Shown here piece after piece: positions 14,472 through 23,299 of a stretch of DNA of 64,000 nucleotides. Positions within the stretch are counted from its first letter, which is position 1. Each line of letters opens with the position of its first letter. Below the pieces are notes generated by a model that saw nothing but the letters and a program-made list of their open reading frames with translations, had not been told where the DNA came from and searched no databases. The position numbers and the translations under genes were made by a program. This DNA is from Flavobacteriaceae bacterium (GTDB lineage: Bacteria; Bacteroidota; Bacteroidia; Flavobacteriales; Flavobacteriaceae), in the NCBI GenBank assembly GCA_030683815.1, contig JAUXPJ010000020.1:62001-126000 (forward strand), given 5' to 3'.

Positions 14472-15290
14472 ATGGAAAATTTTAATGGAAATATATCTTT
14501 AAATGCCGGAAATTTAACTTCTAATAGAGCTTTTAAATATGGAGATGCACTATTTGATACCTTAAAATATGCTAACAATCAACTTGAATTTTTAGAAGAT
14601 CATTATTTTAGATTAATGGCTTCTATGCGTTTGTTGCGAATGGAAATTCCGATGAATTTTACTTTAGAGTTTTATGAAGCTACAATTTTAAAATCAATTG
14701 ATTTTTCATTGAATTCTAACCAATACAGAATTAGAGTTACCGTTTTTAGAGCAAATGGCGGACTTTATTTACCCGATTCAAATAAAATAAATTATCTCAT
14801 TGAAACATCTCCGTTAAATTTAATTCGGCACACAAAATATGAAGTTGATATTTTTAAGGATTTTTATATTTCAGCTACCTTTTTATCAACTATTAAAACT
14901 TCCAATAGAATTCTAAATGTTTTAGCCAGTATTTATGCTGATGAAAATCAGTTGCAAAATTGTTTATTATTGAATGAAAATAAGCAAATTATTGAGTTTA
15001 TAAATGGAAATATTTTTGTTATAAATGAAAATCAAGTTGTTACACCGCCTTTATCAGAAGGATGTATCAATGGAATTTACAGAAGAAAATTAATGGAAGT
15101 TATCCAAAATAAATCAACTTATGAACTTATTGAAAAACCGCTTATTTATACAGATTTGTTAAATGCATCAGAAGTTTTTTTAACAAATTCCATCATCGGA
15201 ATACAACCAATTACGCACTTTAAGAAGAAAATATATAAAACTGAAATTGCGTCAAATTTTAAAAAATTAATGGAAAATCAATTAATTTAA
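14472..15290 (+). CDS. class IV aminotransferase (aminodeoxychorismate lyase/branched-chain type)
   Basis: This 272-residue fold-type IV PLP enzyme has the family signatures: FKYGDALFDTLK near 21-32, the PLP lysine in TIKTSNRILNVLA (about 140-152), and an IIEFINGNIFV followed by TPPLSEGCINGIYR block (about 175-205). The class includes PabC (aminodeoxychorismate lyase, folate synthesis), IlvE and D-amino-acid transaminase. The short length and divergent first strand fit PabC-like better than IlvE, but the substrate is not decided by sequence alone. Its 3' end overlaps that of the convergent yqgE by 9 bp. Confidence 0.8.
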   Translation: MENFNGNISLNAGNLTSNRAFKYGDALFDTLKYANNQLEFLEDHYFRLMASMRLLRMEIPMNFTLEFYEATILKSIDFSLNSNQYRIRVTVFRANGGLYLPDSNKINYLIETSPLNLIRHTKYEVDIFKDFYISATFLSTIKTSNRILNVLASIYADENQLQNCLLLNENKQIIEFINGNIFVINENQVVTPPLSEGCINGIYRRKLMEVIQNKSTYELIEKPLIYTDLLNASEVFLTNSIIGIQPITHFKKKIYKTEIASNFKKLMENQLI

Positions 15291-15833
15291 ACTCGGATTT
15301 AAAGGCGCATTTGCCCAAATAAGATAATCTCCTCCCAATTGAATCATTTGATCTTTCCAAAGGGTTGTATCATCTGCATTTAAAATATTAGGAAAATCAT
15401 TTTCCAAAACAATCCAAGAATCAACCTCCAGTTCTTCATTTAACTGATCAACTTCCCATCCGGAATAACCTAAAAAGAATCTGATTTCATCAATCCTAAT
15501 TTTAGATTTATTAATCAATTCTGCTATAATTTCAATATTTCCTCCCCAATAAAATCCCTTCCCAATTTCAATACTTCCATCAATTAAATGAGGTGTTTTA
15601 TGGATAAAATAAAGATTTCCCTGTTCAACCGGTCCTCCAAAATAAACCGGAAAATCCATTAAAATTTCAGGTACCAAGTCATTTAATCTGAAATGGGAAA
15701 GTTTATTGAGAATAAAGCCCACAGAACCTTCTTCATTGTGTTCGGTTAAAAGCACAACAGACCTGTTAAATGAAGGGTCATTTAAAATGGATGGCTCGGC
15801 AATCAGTAATTTTCCTTTGGATGGTTTCAGCAT
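15282..15833 (-). CDS. YqgE/AlgH family protein
   Basis: A 183-residue cytoplasmic protein. The start KGKLLIAEPSILNDPSFNRSVVLL, the GSVGFILNK motif (37-45) and YFGGPVEQGNLYFIH (64-78) are the diagnostic parts of the YqgE/AlgH (UPF0301) family. The family was once thought to regulate alginate; its biochemical role is unknown. It lies 15 bp after the small secreted protein gene, probably in one transcript. Confidence 0.9.
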   Translation of the reverse strand: MLKPSKGKLLIAEPSILNDPSFNRSVVLLTEHNEEGSVGFILNKLSHFRLNDLVPEILMDFPVYFGGPVEQGNLYFIHKTPHLIDGSIEIGKGFYWGGNIEIIAELINKSKIRIDEIRFFLGYSGWEVDQLNEELEVDSWIVLENDFPNILNADDTTLWKDQMIQLGGDYLIWANAPLNPSLN

Positions 15834-15848
15834 TTTTTTAAATTTAAA

Positions 15849-16211
15849 TTATTCAATTCTTCTATGGAGTGTCCATTTAAAACTGGAAGTGTCACCTTCT
15901 TTTGTAACGATTATATAATCGGAGGTTCTAAAATAATCAATAAAATAGCGATCATTATTGCCATCTTTAACAAGATATGTAAAACCTCCTTTATCAGTAT
16001 CTTCATAATCATAAAAGTCAACAATTTCAAATTTTATCCATTTGGTTTTAGCATCATCCGTAAATGAAACTTCTAAAATCTGAGTATTATCGGTGTTTGC
16101 TTTTATCATAACATTAAAAGCATCACTGTCATAAACATAATATTTTTGTGCATGCGCACTAACTGTAACAAAAAATACAATTATTACAAAAATGAGGGAG
16201 AAATTTTTCAT
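15849..16211 (-). CDS. small secreted hypothetical protein (120 aa)
   Basis: A signal peptide (1-21, ending AHA) precedes about 99 residues of acidic, Tyr/Asp-rich sequence that should form mostly beta-strands. I do not recognise a family. It lies between yqgE and the HU gene on the same strand; a terminator after HU separates it from HU. Confidence 0.65.
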   Translation of the reverse strand: MKNFSLIFVIIVFFVTVSAHAQKYYVYDSDAFNVMIKANTDNTQILEVSFTDDAKTKWIKFEIVDFYDYEDTDKGGFTYLVKDGNNDRYFIDYFRTSDYIIVTKEGDTSSFKWTLHRRIE

Positions 16212-16255
16212 AAGGCATTTATTTTAAGATGTTTATATTGATATAAATATAAAAA

Positions 16256-16279
16256 AAAATTCCCTAAAAGGGAATTTTT
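16256..16279 (-). terminator. rho-independent terminator of the HU gene
   Basis: AAAATTCCC and GGGAATTTT arms around a 4-nt loop, followed by a T-run in the minus direction, 20 bp past the HU stop codon. Confidence 0.85.
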
Positions 16280-16299
16280 ATTAAAATATTATACTTAGT

Positions 16300-16572
16300 T
16301 TAGTTAACGTCGCCGCTAAATCCAGCTCCCGCTTTAAATTTTACTACATTTTTAGCAGCAATTTTAATAGTTTTTCCAGTTTGTGGATTTCTACCACTTC
16401 TAGCAGCTCTTTTTGAAATAGAGAAAGTTCCCCATCCTACTAAAGTAACTTTGTCCCCTCCTTTAAGAGTTTTTGTTACGCTGTTAGTGAATGATTCCAG
16501 TGCAGCTTTTGCAGCAACTTTTGAGATTCCTGCGTCAGCAGCCATTGCATCAATTAAATCGGATTTGTTCAT
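16300..16572 (-). CDS. HU family nucleoid DNA-binding protein
   Basis: A 90-residue protein matching HU end to end: MNKSDLIDAMA start, GWGTFSISKRAAR in the body, and the DNA-gripping arm GRNPQTGKTIKI at 61-72. It forms dimers that bend and compact DNA. It is a single-gene unit with a clear promoter 55 bp upstream and its own terminator. Confidence 0.96.
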   Translation of the reverse strand: MNKSDLIDAMAADAGISKVAAKAALESFTNSVTKTLKGGDKVTLVGWGTFSISKRAARSGRNPQTGKTIKIAAKNVVKFKAGAGFSGDVN

Positions 16573-16626
16573 AATCTAATTTTTAAAAATTTGGTTAAAC
16601 ATTAATTTCTATAATAAATAGTAGAA

Positions 16627-16656
16627 CAAATATAACAGGAATAAGGGTTTACACAA
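16627..16656 (-). promoter_or_regulatory. Bacteroidota-type promoter of the HU gene
   Basis: Minus strand: TTG (16656-16654), 19-bp spacer, TATATTTG (16634-16627). It is an exact match to the TTG / TAnnTTTG consensus of the Bacteroidota primary sigma factor. Confidence 0.8.
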
Positions 16657-16756
16657 GTTTTAGTGCCAAAATATGCAGTTTTTGTTAATAACTATTTTTA
16701 ATTGTTAATAAAATTAGCTAAAATTGATGGATTTTAACATTTATACTTAGTAAACA

Positions 16757-17704
16757 TCAAGAAAAATAAGCAGTTTCAGCAATCTGAAAACCATTGAGTA
16801 AACTTTGGATATCCATTTTTTTCTTCCCAGCCAACTGTAATTCTTCTACCACTAAATAGCCATTTTTTACTACTATTTTTAATGTTTTGTTTGATACTAT
16901 GATGGCTCCATTTTTTAAAGAATGTGAACTAAATTCTAGATACGATTTAAATATTTTTACGTTTATTTCTTGATTATTTTGATGTAAAATTGTCCAAGCA
17001 GCAGGATAAGGTGAAAGTCCTCTTATAAAATTTTGAATATTTCCTAGTGAATCATTCCAATTAATTCTACAAGTCTCTGAAAAAATCTTAGGGGCCTCTT
17101 TCAAATCATTTGAGGTTTGAGCAACAGTTACCACTTTGTTATTTTCTATCAACTTAACAGTTTTTAGGGTAACAATACTTCCTAGTTGCATTAATTTATC
17201 ATGTAAAGTTCCTGCGGTATCATTTGGTTCAATGGCTATTTCCTCTTGTAATATAATTTCACCGGTATCAATTTTTTCTTCAATAAAAAAAGTGGTCACC
17301 CCGGTTGTTTTATCACCATTTATAATTGCCCAGTTGATAGGAGCTGCACCCCTATATTGTGGTAATAATGAAGCATGTAAGTTAAACGTTCCATATGTTG
17401 GAAGTTGCCAAATTACTTTGGGCAGCATTCTGAAAGCAACAACAATCTGTAAATTGACTTTTAACGCTTTTAAATCATTTATAAAGATTTCACTTTTTAA
17501 ATTTGTAGGTTGTAAAATGTTAAGATTTTGACTTTTGGCATATTGTTTTACAGCTGATTCATGCAGTTTTCTGCCTCTCCCTGCAGGTTTGTCAGGTGCA
17601 GTTACTACTCCAACTATATTATAATTATCTTCTACCAAGGTTTTTAATATACCTGCGGCAAAATCAGGCGTACCCATAAAAACTATTCGTAAATCGCGTT
17701 TCAT
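16757..17704 (-). CDS. fmt: methionyl-tRNA formyltransferase
   Basis: This 315-residue enzyme formylates Met-tRNAfMet for translation initiation. FMGTPDFA (9-16) opens the formyltransferase fold, and the catalytic triad is visible as N108 and H110 in NLHASLLPQYRG and D147 in IDTGEI. The C-terminal OB-like domain begins near 210. It is the usual length. Its ATG overlaps the recQ stop codon by one base, so it is translated from the recQ transcript. Confidence 0.96.
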   Translation of the reverse strand: MKRDLRIVFMGTPDFAAGILKTLVEDNYNIVGVVTAPDKPAGRGRKLHESAVKQYAKSQNLNILQPTNLKSEIFINDLKALKVNLQIVVAFRMLPKVIWQLPTYGTFNLHASLLPQYRGAAPINWAIINGDKTTGVTTFFIEEKIDTGEIILQEEIAIEPNDTAGTLHDKLMQLGSIVTLKTVKLIENNKVVTVAQTSNDLKEAPKIFSETCRINWNDSLGNIQNFIRGLSPYPAAWTILHQNNQEINVKIFKSYLEFSSHSLKNGAIIVSNKTLKIVVKNGYLVVEELQLAGKKKMDIQSLLNGFQIAETAYFS

Positions 17705-19602
17705 TATTTTAATTGAAATTTATTTTGCAAATTTAAGTTTATAATATTTCTTTCAATCATTAAATGTAAAATGTCTAACAAGGTTTTCCGGTCAATATCA
17801 ATAAAATCATTTAATTCATGAATCGATTTTGGCTGCTCGTTTAATATCTTTATTAATTGATTTTCAATTTCTTTTGTTGAATTTTTATTTTTAGATACTT
17901 TTTCATCCAAACAAACATCACAAATGGTACATTTTGTAGGCTTCTCCTCTCCAAAATAATGTAATAACTGTATATTTCTGCATGTTGTATCATTTTTTAA
18001 AAACCGGACAATCTCATTGAACTTTTGCTGCTTTAAATCATTTCGTTGAGATATTCGAGTTGATTTTAAATTAACAGTTCTCTCATCTTCTCTAGGAACC
18101 AAAAATGTGAGTTGTAAATGAATGTTGGATGGAACATAGTTAATCATTTCATCTTCAGTTAATTTAACGAGCTGATTTTTGAGTAAATCAACCGAGATTT
18201 CTAATTTTTTGGCTAATGAAGTTTCATTTATCGTTGATGGAAAATCTATAATTCCACCATAGGTTCTTAATAATAGTTGTAGAATTTTTCCTAATTCTTC
18301 ATTTTTGTCAACATAATTAAAAATTTCATGATTGTTGGCTAAAAAAGTAACAGTAGATTTCCGGTTAAAATTTTCATCTAAATTGATAATTTTTACATTT
18401 TCCAACATTTTCAAAGCATAAAATACATTGTTTTTATGAAAGTTATAATGGGTGCAAAATTCATCTAAATCAAGAGATAACCAATCTTGAATCCAATCGC
18501 CATAAGGAATTTTAAGATACTGATTGAGTTTAAAATACACCTCTTTTATAAATGAAACTGTAGGTAAAGTTCTCAATAATTGTTGTTCACCTTGGTAATA
18601 ATCACCCTCATCAACTAAAACAACAGAAAACGACTTTTTACCATCTCTACCGCCTCTTCCGGCTTCTTGGATATAATTTTCAATACTACTTGGAATATTT
18701 AAATGGATAACAGCCCGAACATTAGGTTTGTCAATTCCCATTCCAAAAGCATTTGTTGCAACCATAATTGACGTTTCTTCTTTAACCCATTGGTTTAAAG
18801 ATTTTTGCTTTTCTTCAACTGTTAATCCGCCGTGATAGAAATTGGTTTTAAAGCCAAAATTTTTTAATTGCAGACTCAATTCTTTTGTCATTTTTCTGTT
18901 CTGAACATAAATGATTGCCGGCGCATTTATTTTCTGAAGTATTTGCTTTAGCTTCGTTAATTTATCTTCTAAATGATAGATTTGATAAGCTAAATTTTTT
19001 CGATAAAAAGATTTTTTAAAAACCTGAGGATTGTCAAATCCTAAATATTGAATAATATCTTTTAATACCAAATGTGTAGCTGTAGCTGTTAATGCGATAA
19101 ATGGCACCTGCGGATGAAGTTCCTTTAAGATCGAAATTTTTAAGTAAGAAGGTCTAAAATCATGTCCCCATTCTGAAATACAATGTGCTTCGTCAATGGC
19201 AACTAGAGAAACCGGGAGATGTTTTATTTTTTCTTGTATAAATTCTGATTGTAATTTTTCTGGAGACAGATATAAAAACTTGTAATTTCCAAAATGAAGA
19301 TTGTCAAAAATAATATTTATTTCATTTGTTGACAGTTGTGATGAAAGTAAGACGGCTTTAATTCCTTTATTTTCCAAATTGTTAATTTGGTCTTGCATTA
19401 AAGCAATTAAAGGAGAAATTACAATGCAGATTCCGTCAGCCAATAATGTGGGTATTTGATAACACAATGATTTTCCGCCACCGGTTGGAAGCAAAGCAAT
19501 GGTGTTCTTATTTTCAATGACTGACTTTATGATGGCTTCTTGCGGTTCTCTAAAAGTAGAAAAGTTCCAATATTTTTGAAGTATTTCTAAAGGAGTACTC
19601 AT
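17704..19602 (-). CDS. recQ: RecQ-family ATP-dependent DNA helicase
   Basis: I chose the ATG at 19602 (632 residues), which starts 7 bp after the upstream stop; a longer frame from 19647 would overlap that gene. The helicase core has Walker A (PTGGGKSLCYQ), DEAHCISEWGHDFRP, LTATAT and the motif VI arginines in QEAGRGGRDG. The RQC part has a cysteine cluster (CRNIQLLHYFGE then CTICDVC) for zinc. No clear HRDC domain is seen at the C-terminus; the last 50 residues look like a short winged-helix instead. It unwinds 3'-5' in recombination repair. It is coupled to fmt downstream and an NTPase gene upstream. Confidence 0.92.
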   Translation of the reverse strand: MSTPLEILQKYWNFSTFREPQEAIIKSVIENKNTIALLPTGGGKSLCYQIPTLLADGICIVISPLIALMQDQINNLENKGIKAVLLSSQLSTNEINIIFDNLHFGNYKFLYLSPEKLQSEFIQEKIKHLPVSLVAIDEAHCISEWGHDFRPSYLKISILKELHPQVPFIALTATATHLVLKDIIQYLGFDNPQVFKKSFYRKNLAYQIYHLEDKLTKLKQILQKINAPAIIYVQNRKMTKELSLQLKNFGFKTNFYHGGLTVEEKQKSLNQWVKEETSIMVATNAFGMGIDKPNVRAVIHLNIPSSIENYIQEAGRGGRDGKKSFSVVLVDEGDYYQGEQQLLRTLPTVSFIKEVYFKLNQYLKIPYGDWIQDWLSLDLDEFCTHYNFHKNNVFYALKMLENVKIINLDENFNRKSTVTFLANNHEIFNYVDKNEELGKILQLLLRTYGGIIDFPSTINETSLAKKLEISVDLLKNQLVKLTEDEMINYVPSNIHLQLTFLVPREDERTVNLKSTRISQRNDLKQQKFNEIVRFLKNDTTCRNIQLLHYFGEEKPTKCTICDVCLDEKVSKNKNSTKEIENQLIKILNEQPKSIHELNDFIDIDRKTLLDILHLMIERNIINLNLQNKFQLK

Positions 19603-19609
19603 GCTGTTT

Positions 19610-20140
19610 TTAAATAGAGTCCAAGATAAAATCAGTTCTAATCTCAATTGAACCTACAGGAATTTCAATCAAATGATACCCTAATTTTTCATACGTTTTC
19701 CGCAAGTGATTGAAAATAGCCAATGATTGTTCAAAATTTTCATATCGTTCACTATCTGTGATATAAATTTCTTGCCAAGGCGGAGTGATAAAAATAGTAT
19801 TATAACGATATTTCATACTTTTTTCTATGTAAATAGGAGGATAGTCAATGCTAATATAATTCATATAAGCATGAACATCGGGTATTCCTCGATCAAAAAA
19901 CACTAAATTAGTTTCTATTTTATCAGCAATTTTATATTGATTTTCTCTGCCTTCTAAAAGCATCTCACTAAAAAGTAACGGATTTTTTAAAAATAATTGT
20001 TCAATTCCATTTCTTCTTGTCATATCTGTAATATCTCTTGATATTTCCGGCAAACAATTATATCCTCTTTTAATAAGTTCATCAATAAGTGTTGATTTTC
20101 CAGTTCCGGGACCTCCGGTAATTACAATTTTATTCTGCAT
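19610..20140 (-). CDS. P-loop NTPase/kinase-like protein (AAA_28 type)
   Basis: A 176-residue protein with Walker A GGPGTGKST at 8-16 and a FFDRGIPD motif around 80-87 that acts like Walker B in the AAA_28 group. It resembles small nucleotide or metabolite kinases; the substrate is unknown. It heads the NTPase-recQ-fmt operon and is divergent from the DUF493 gene, with only 65 bp between the start codons. Confidence 0.82.
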   Translation of the reverse strand: MQNKIVITGGPGTGKSTLIDELIKRGYNCLPEISRDITDMTRRNGIEQLFLKNPLLFSEMLLEGRENQYKIADKIETNLVFFDRGIPDVHAYMNYISIDYPPIYIEKSMKYRYNTIFITPPWQEIYITDSERYENFEQSLAIFNHLRKTYEKLGYHLIEIPVGSIEIRTDFILDSI

Positions 20141-20205
20141 AGTGCAAATTACTAAAAAAAGTGAATATTAAAATGTATTTTTGCAATTATGATAAGGTAA
20201 TAAAA

Positions 20206-20487
20206 ATGGATAATCAAGAAGAATTTTATCAAAAATTGAGACAAACACTAGTTGAAAGTACAACTTTCCCAACAACTTATATTTATAAGTTTATCGTTCC
20301 CAATGAAGAATCAGGCATTAATCAATTAATGGAATTTTTTGATTATCAAGGAGCCGTGATTATTTCAAAAGATTCAAAAACAAATAAATACAAAAGTTTT
20401 ACAATCAATGTATTGACAAATTCTGTAGATGAAATAATTCAAAAATATATAGAAGTTTCAGTTATTGAGGGTATCATTTCTTTATAA
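20206..20487 (+). CDS. DUF493 (YbeD-like) family protein
   Basis: From the ATG at 20206 it is 93 residues. A longer frame from 20161 contains a TATTTTTG -7 element (20176-20183) inside it, so the shorter start is preferred. The pattern EFYQKLRQTL then YIYKFIVPN and the ending IIQKYIEVSVIEGIISL match the DUF493 ferredoxin-like fold. The function is unknown; the family includes YbeD. Confidence 0.85.
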   Translation: MDNQEEFYQKLRQTLVESTTFPTTYIYKFIVPNEESGINQLMEFFDYQGAVIISKDSKTNKYKSFTINVLTNSVDEIIQKYIEVSVIEGIISL

Positions 20488-20545
20488 AGTTGAATTAAAA
20501 ATAAATCAGTAAATTGATCGTTTACCATATACCAAATAACTTATT

Positions 20546-22438
20546 ATGATTGTGTTTAAAGTATTTTATAGTTCTAATTATCAGAAATTTTTATTTTTAG
20601 TATTTATCATTGCTTTTAGTCAATTTACCATAGCTCAAAAATCTTCTAAAGCAGTTTTGTTAACGATTGATAAACATCCAATTTCTGTTGAAGAGTTTGA
20701 GCAGGTTTATAAAAAAAACAACGATGTAATTGTAGATAAATCACAACAAGAGATAAATACTTATCTTGATTTATTCATCAATTTTAAATTGAAATTAATA
20801 GATGCCAGACAAATGGGGTTGGATACTTTAAAGAGTTATCAATCTGAATTGTCAAAATATAGAGATCAATTAGCAGAACCATTTTTAAAGGATGAACAAA
20901 CAGTTGAATTACTTGTAAAAGAGGCCTATAAACGATTAGAAAGAGATGTAAGTGCCAGTCATATTTTGATACAATTGTCTTTAACTTCCAGCCCGACAGA
21001 TACTTTAGCGGCATTTAATACAATAATTGAAGCTCTCAATAAAATACTTCAAGGAGCTTCTTTTGAAGCTGTTGCAACTGAATATTCTCAAGATCCATCA
21101 GTAACTGAAAATGGAGGGAATCTCGGATATTTTACTGCTTTTAATATGGTTTATCCATTTGAAACAGCATGTTTTAACACAAATATTGGTGAAATTTCTA
21201 ATCCTTTTAGAACCCGATTTGGTTATCACATCGTAAAAGTAAATGATAACAGACCAACTAAAGGTGAAATTGAAGTAGCTCACATTATGTTAAAAAATAC
21301 TGATGAGGAAAGTAAAATTAATGAGATTTATCAAAGATTAATAAAAGGAGAATCATTTGAAACATTGGCAAAACAGTTTTCTGTTGATCAAAATTCTGCG
21401 CAAAATGGCGGAAAAATGACAAAATTTAGAGCGGGTAGATTGGTGAAAGAATTTGAAGATGTTGCTTTTAATTTAAAAGAAGGAGAATTTTCCAAACCAT
21501 TTAAAACGGTTTATGGTTGGCATATACTTAAATTATTGAAGAAATACCCATTGCAAACTTTTCAAGAGATGGAAGCTGAGCTAAAAAACAAAGTTCAAAA
21601 TGACCAGCGATCTGAAATTATTACGAAGTCATTGGCTAAAAAGTTAAAACAAACCTGTCAGTTTAGAGAAAATCAATCAGTTAGTTCAAAAATCAGTGAA
21701 ATATATTCAATTCCATCTGAAGAAATTCTTTTTAGCATTAATCAAAAAAATATTTTTGTGAAGCAATTTCAAGAATATCTGAATGCAAACCGAAACGAAA
21801 ATATTTATGATAATTATAATGATTTTAAAGATTTTCAATTGATTGAATATCACAAGAATAATCTTGAAAATGAAAATTCAGCATTTGCAGCAGTCATGAA
21901 AGAATATGAAGAAGGTTTGTTGCTTTTCGAAATTTTGCAACGCAAAATTTGGGATCAATCAGAAATTGATACTTTGGGTTTGAAATCTTTTTACCATCAA
22001 CATCAACATAATTATAATTGGGAAAAAAGAGTAGAAGGAACCGTAATTAGTTGTCAAAATGAGGCAACTGCAAAAAGTATTATTCAATATTTAAATGAGG
22101 GAAATTCTATTGAAAATATTAAGAAAGTTTTCACTAAAAATTCGGAGATTATTGAGATAAAATCAGGTATTTTTGAGCAAGAAAGTTTACATTTACCGAA
22201 ATCTTTTGATTTTATTGAAGGGATTTCTAAAATCTATCATGATAATGGAAAAATGAAGTTGGTTGTTGTTGATACTATTTTAAATCCATCACCCAAAACA
22301 TTTGATGAGTCAAAGGGAAAATTAATGAATGATTATCAGCAATATTTAGATCAGCAATGGATAACTGAATTGCGAAGAAAGTTTAAAGTAAATATCAATA
22401 AAAAAGAATTGAATAAACTAATCAATAAGTATCAGTAA
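20546..22438 (+). CDS. SurA/PpiD-like peptidyl-prolyl isomerase with two parvulin domains
   Basis: A 630-residue protein with a signal peptide (about 1-31, ending TIAQ). Two parvulin-type domains are visible: about 128-230 (SASHILIQL ... GGNLGYF ... FRTRFGYHIVKV) and about 237-335 (VAHIML ... NGGKM ... FKTVYGWHILKL). The N-terminal part and the C-terminal 300 residues are helical chaperone regions. In Bacteroidota such proteins escort outer-membrane proteins through the periplasm. It is the first of three consecutive genes of this type, 5 bp before the next. Confidence 0.88.
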   Translation: MIVFKVFYSSNYQKFLFLVFIIAFSQFTIAQKSSKAVLLTIDKHPISVEEFEQVYKKNNDVIVDKSQQEINTYLDLFINFKLKLIDARQMGLDTLKSYQSELSKYRDQLAEPFLKDEQTVELLVKEAYKRLERDVSASHILIQLSLTSSPTDTLAAFNTIIEALNKILQGASFEAVATEYSQDPSVTENGGNLGYFTAFNMVYPFETACFNTNIGEISNPFRTRFGYHIVKVNDNRPTKGEIEVAHIMLKNTDEESKINEIYQRLIKGESFETLAKQFSVDQNSAQNGGKMTKFRAGRLVKEFEDVAFNLKEGEFSKPFKTVYGWHILKLLKKYPLQTFQEMEAELKNKVQNDQRSEIITKSLAKKLKQTCQFRENQSVSSKISEIYSIPSEEILFSINQKNIFVKQFQEYLNANRNENIYDNYNDFKDFQLIEYHKNNLENENSAFAAVMKEYEEGLLLFEILQRKIWDQSEIDTLGLKSFYHQHQHNYNWEKRVEGTVISCQNEATAKSIIQYLNEGNSIENIKKVFTKNSEIIEIKSGIFEQESLHLPKSFDFIEGISKIYHDNGKMKLVVVDTILNPSPKTFDESKGKLMNDYQQYLDQQWITELRRKFKVNINKKELNKLINKYQ

Positions 22439-22443
22439 CAATA

Positions 22444-23298
22444 GTGAAATTTATAAATATATACATTGTACTTATCTTATTAATGACTTCGTGCGAATTT
22501 TTGAATTTCAAAAGTTCTCCTGAAAATGAAGCTATTGCCAGAGTTCATGATAAATATTTATATCAATCGGATATCAAGGATTTGTTTCCGGAAAATGTAA
22601 GTGAAGAAGATAGTATTGCGATTGTAAAAAACTATATCTATTTATGGGCAAAACAACGTTTGTTGCTTTATAATTCTGAACTGAATCTGAATATTAATAA
22701 AGATGAATTTGAGCAATTAGTAAATGAATATCGAGATGATTTATACATCAATGCATATAGAGAAGCCGTTGTAAATCAATATACTGATACCATTATTACC
22801 TCAAAAGAAATACAAAATTACTACGAAACCAATAAAGAAAGTTTTCATTTAAATGAAGAATTGGTAAAATTGAAATACATTGTAATTGGTAAAGAAATTC
22901 AAAATCCAAAAGAATTTACTCAGTTATTTTCATCAGGAAAACAAAAAGATATTGAAAAAATAATGGAAAATGAATACAAACTAAAATCATATAATTTTAA
23001 TGATTCAACTTGGATTCGTTATGCTGATTTACAACAAAAATTACCAATTCTTAAAAAAACGGAAAGCGCCTCCATTTTAACAACAACTACAGTAATCCAA
23101 AAACAAGATAGTGCAGGAATTTATCTTTTAAAAATCAGTAATATATTGACAATTAATGATATAGCTCCTTTGAATTATGTTTCATCAAATATTAAACAGA
23201 TGATTTTACATAAACGAAAGCAAGAATTACTCAAGAAAATAGAAGAAACACTCGTACAAGATGCAATTAAAAACAACCAATTTGAAGAATATAAATAA
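22444..23298 (+). CDS. SurA-like periplasmic lipoprotein
   Basis: A 284-residue protein starting at GTG, 5 bp after the previous stop. The lipobox ends at Cys17 (LMTSC). The rest resembles the SurA N-terminal chaperone fold (AIARVHDKYLYQSDI, then long helices) with a much reduced parvulin-like segment lacking the GG-GF signature. It likely binds unfolded outer-membrane proteins without isomerase activity. It is sandwiched between two parvulin-type genes in one operon. Confidence 0.75.
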   Translation: MKFINIYIVLILLMTSCEFLNFKSSPENEAIARVHDKYLYQSDIKDLFPENVSEEDSIAIVKNYIYLWAKQRLLLYNSELNLNINKDEFEQLVNEYRDDLYINAYREAVVNQYTDTIITSKEIQNYYETNKESFHLNEELVKLKYIVIGKEIQNPKEFTQLFSSGKQKDIEKIMENEYKLKSYNFNDSTWIRYADLQQKLPILKKTESASILTTTTVIQKQDSAGIYLLKISNILTINDIAPLNYVSSNIKQMILHKRKQELLKKIEETLVQDAIKNNQFEEYK

Positions 23299-23299
23299 T

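Noticed and set aside
20161-20205. Upstream start for the DUF493 gene
   Set aside because: A -7 element lies within this extension and family members begin near 20206.
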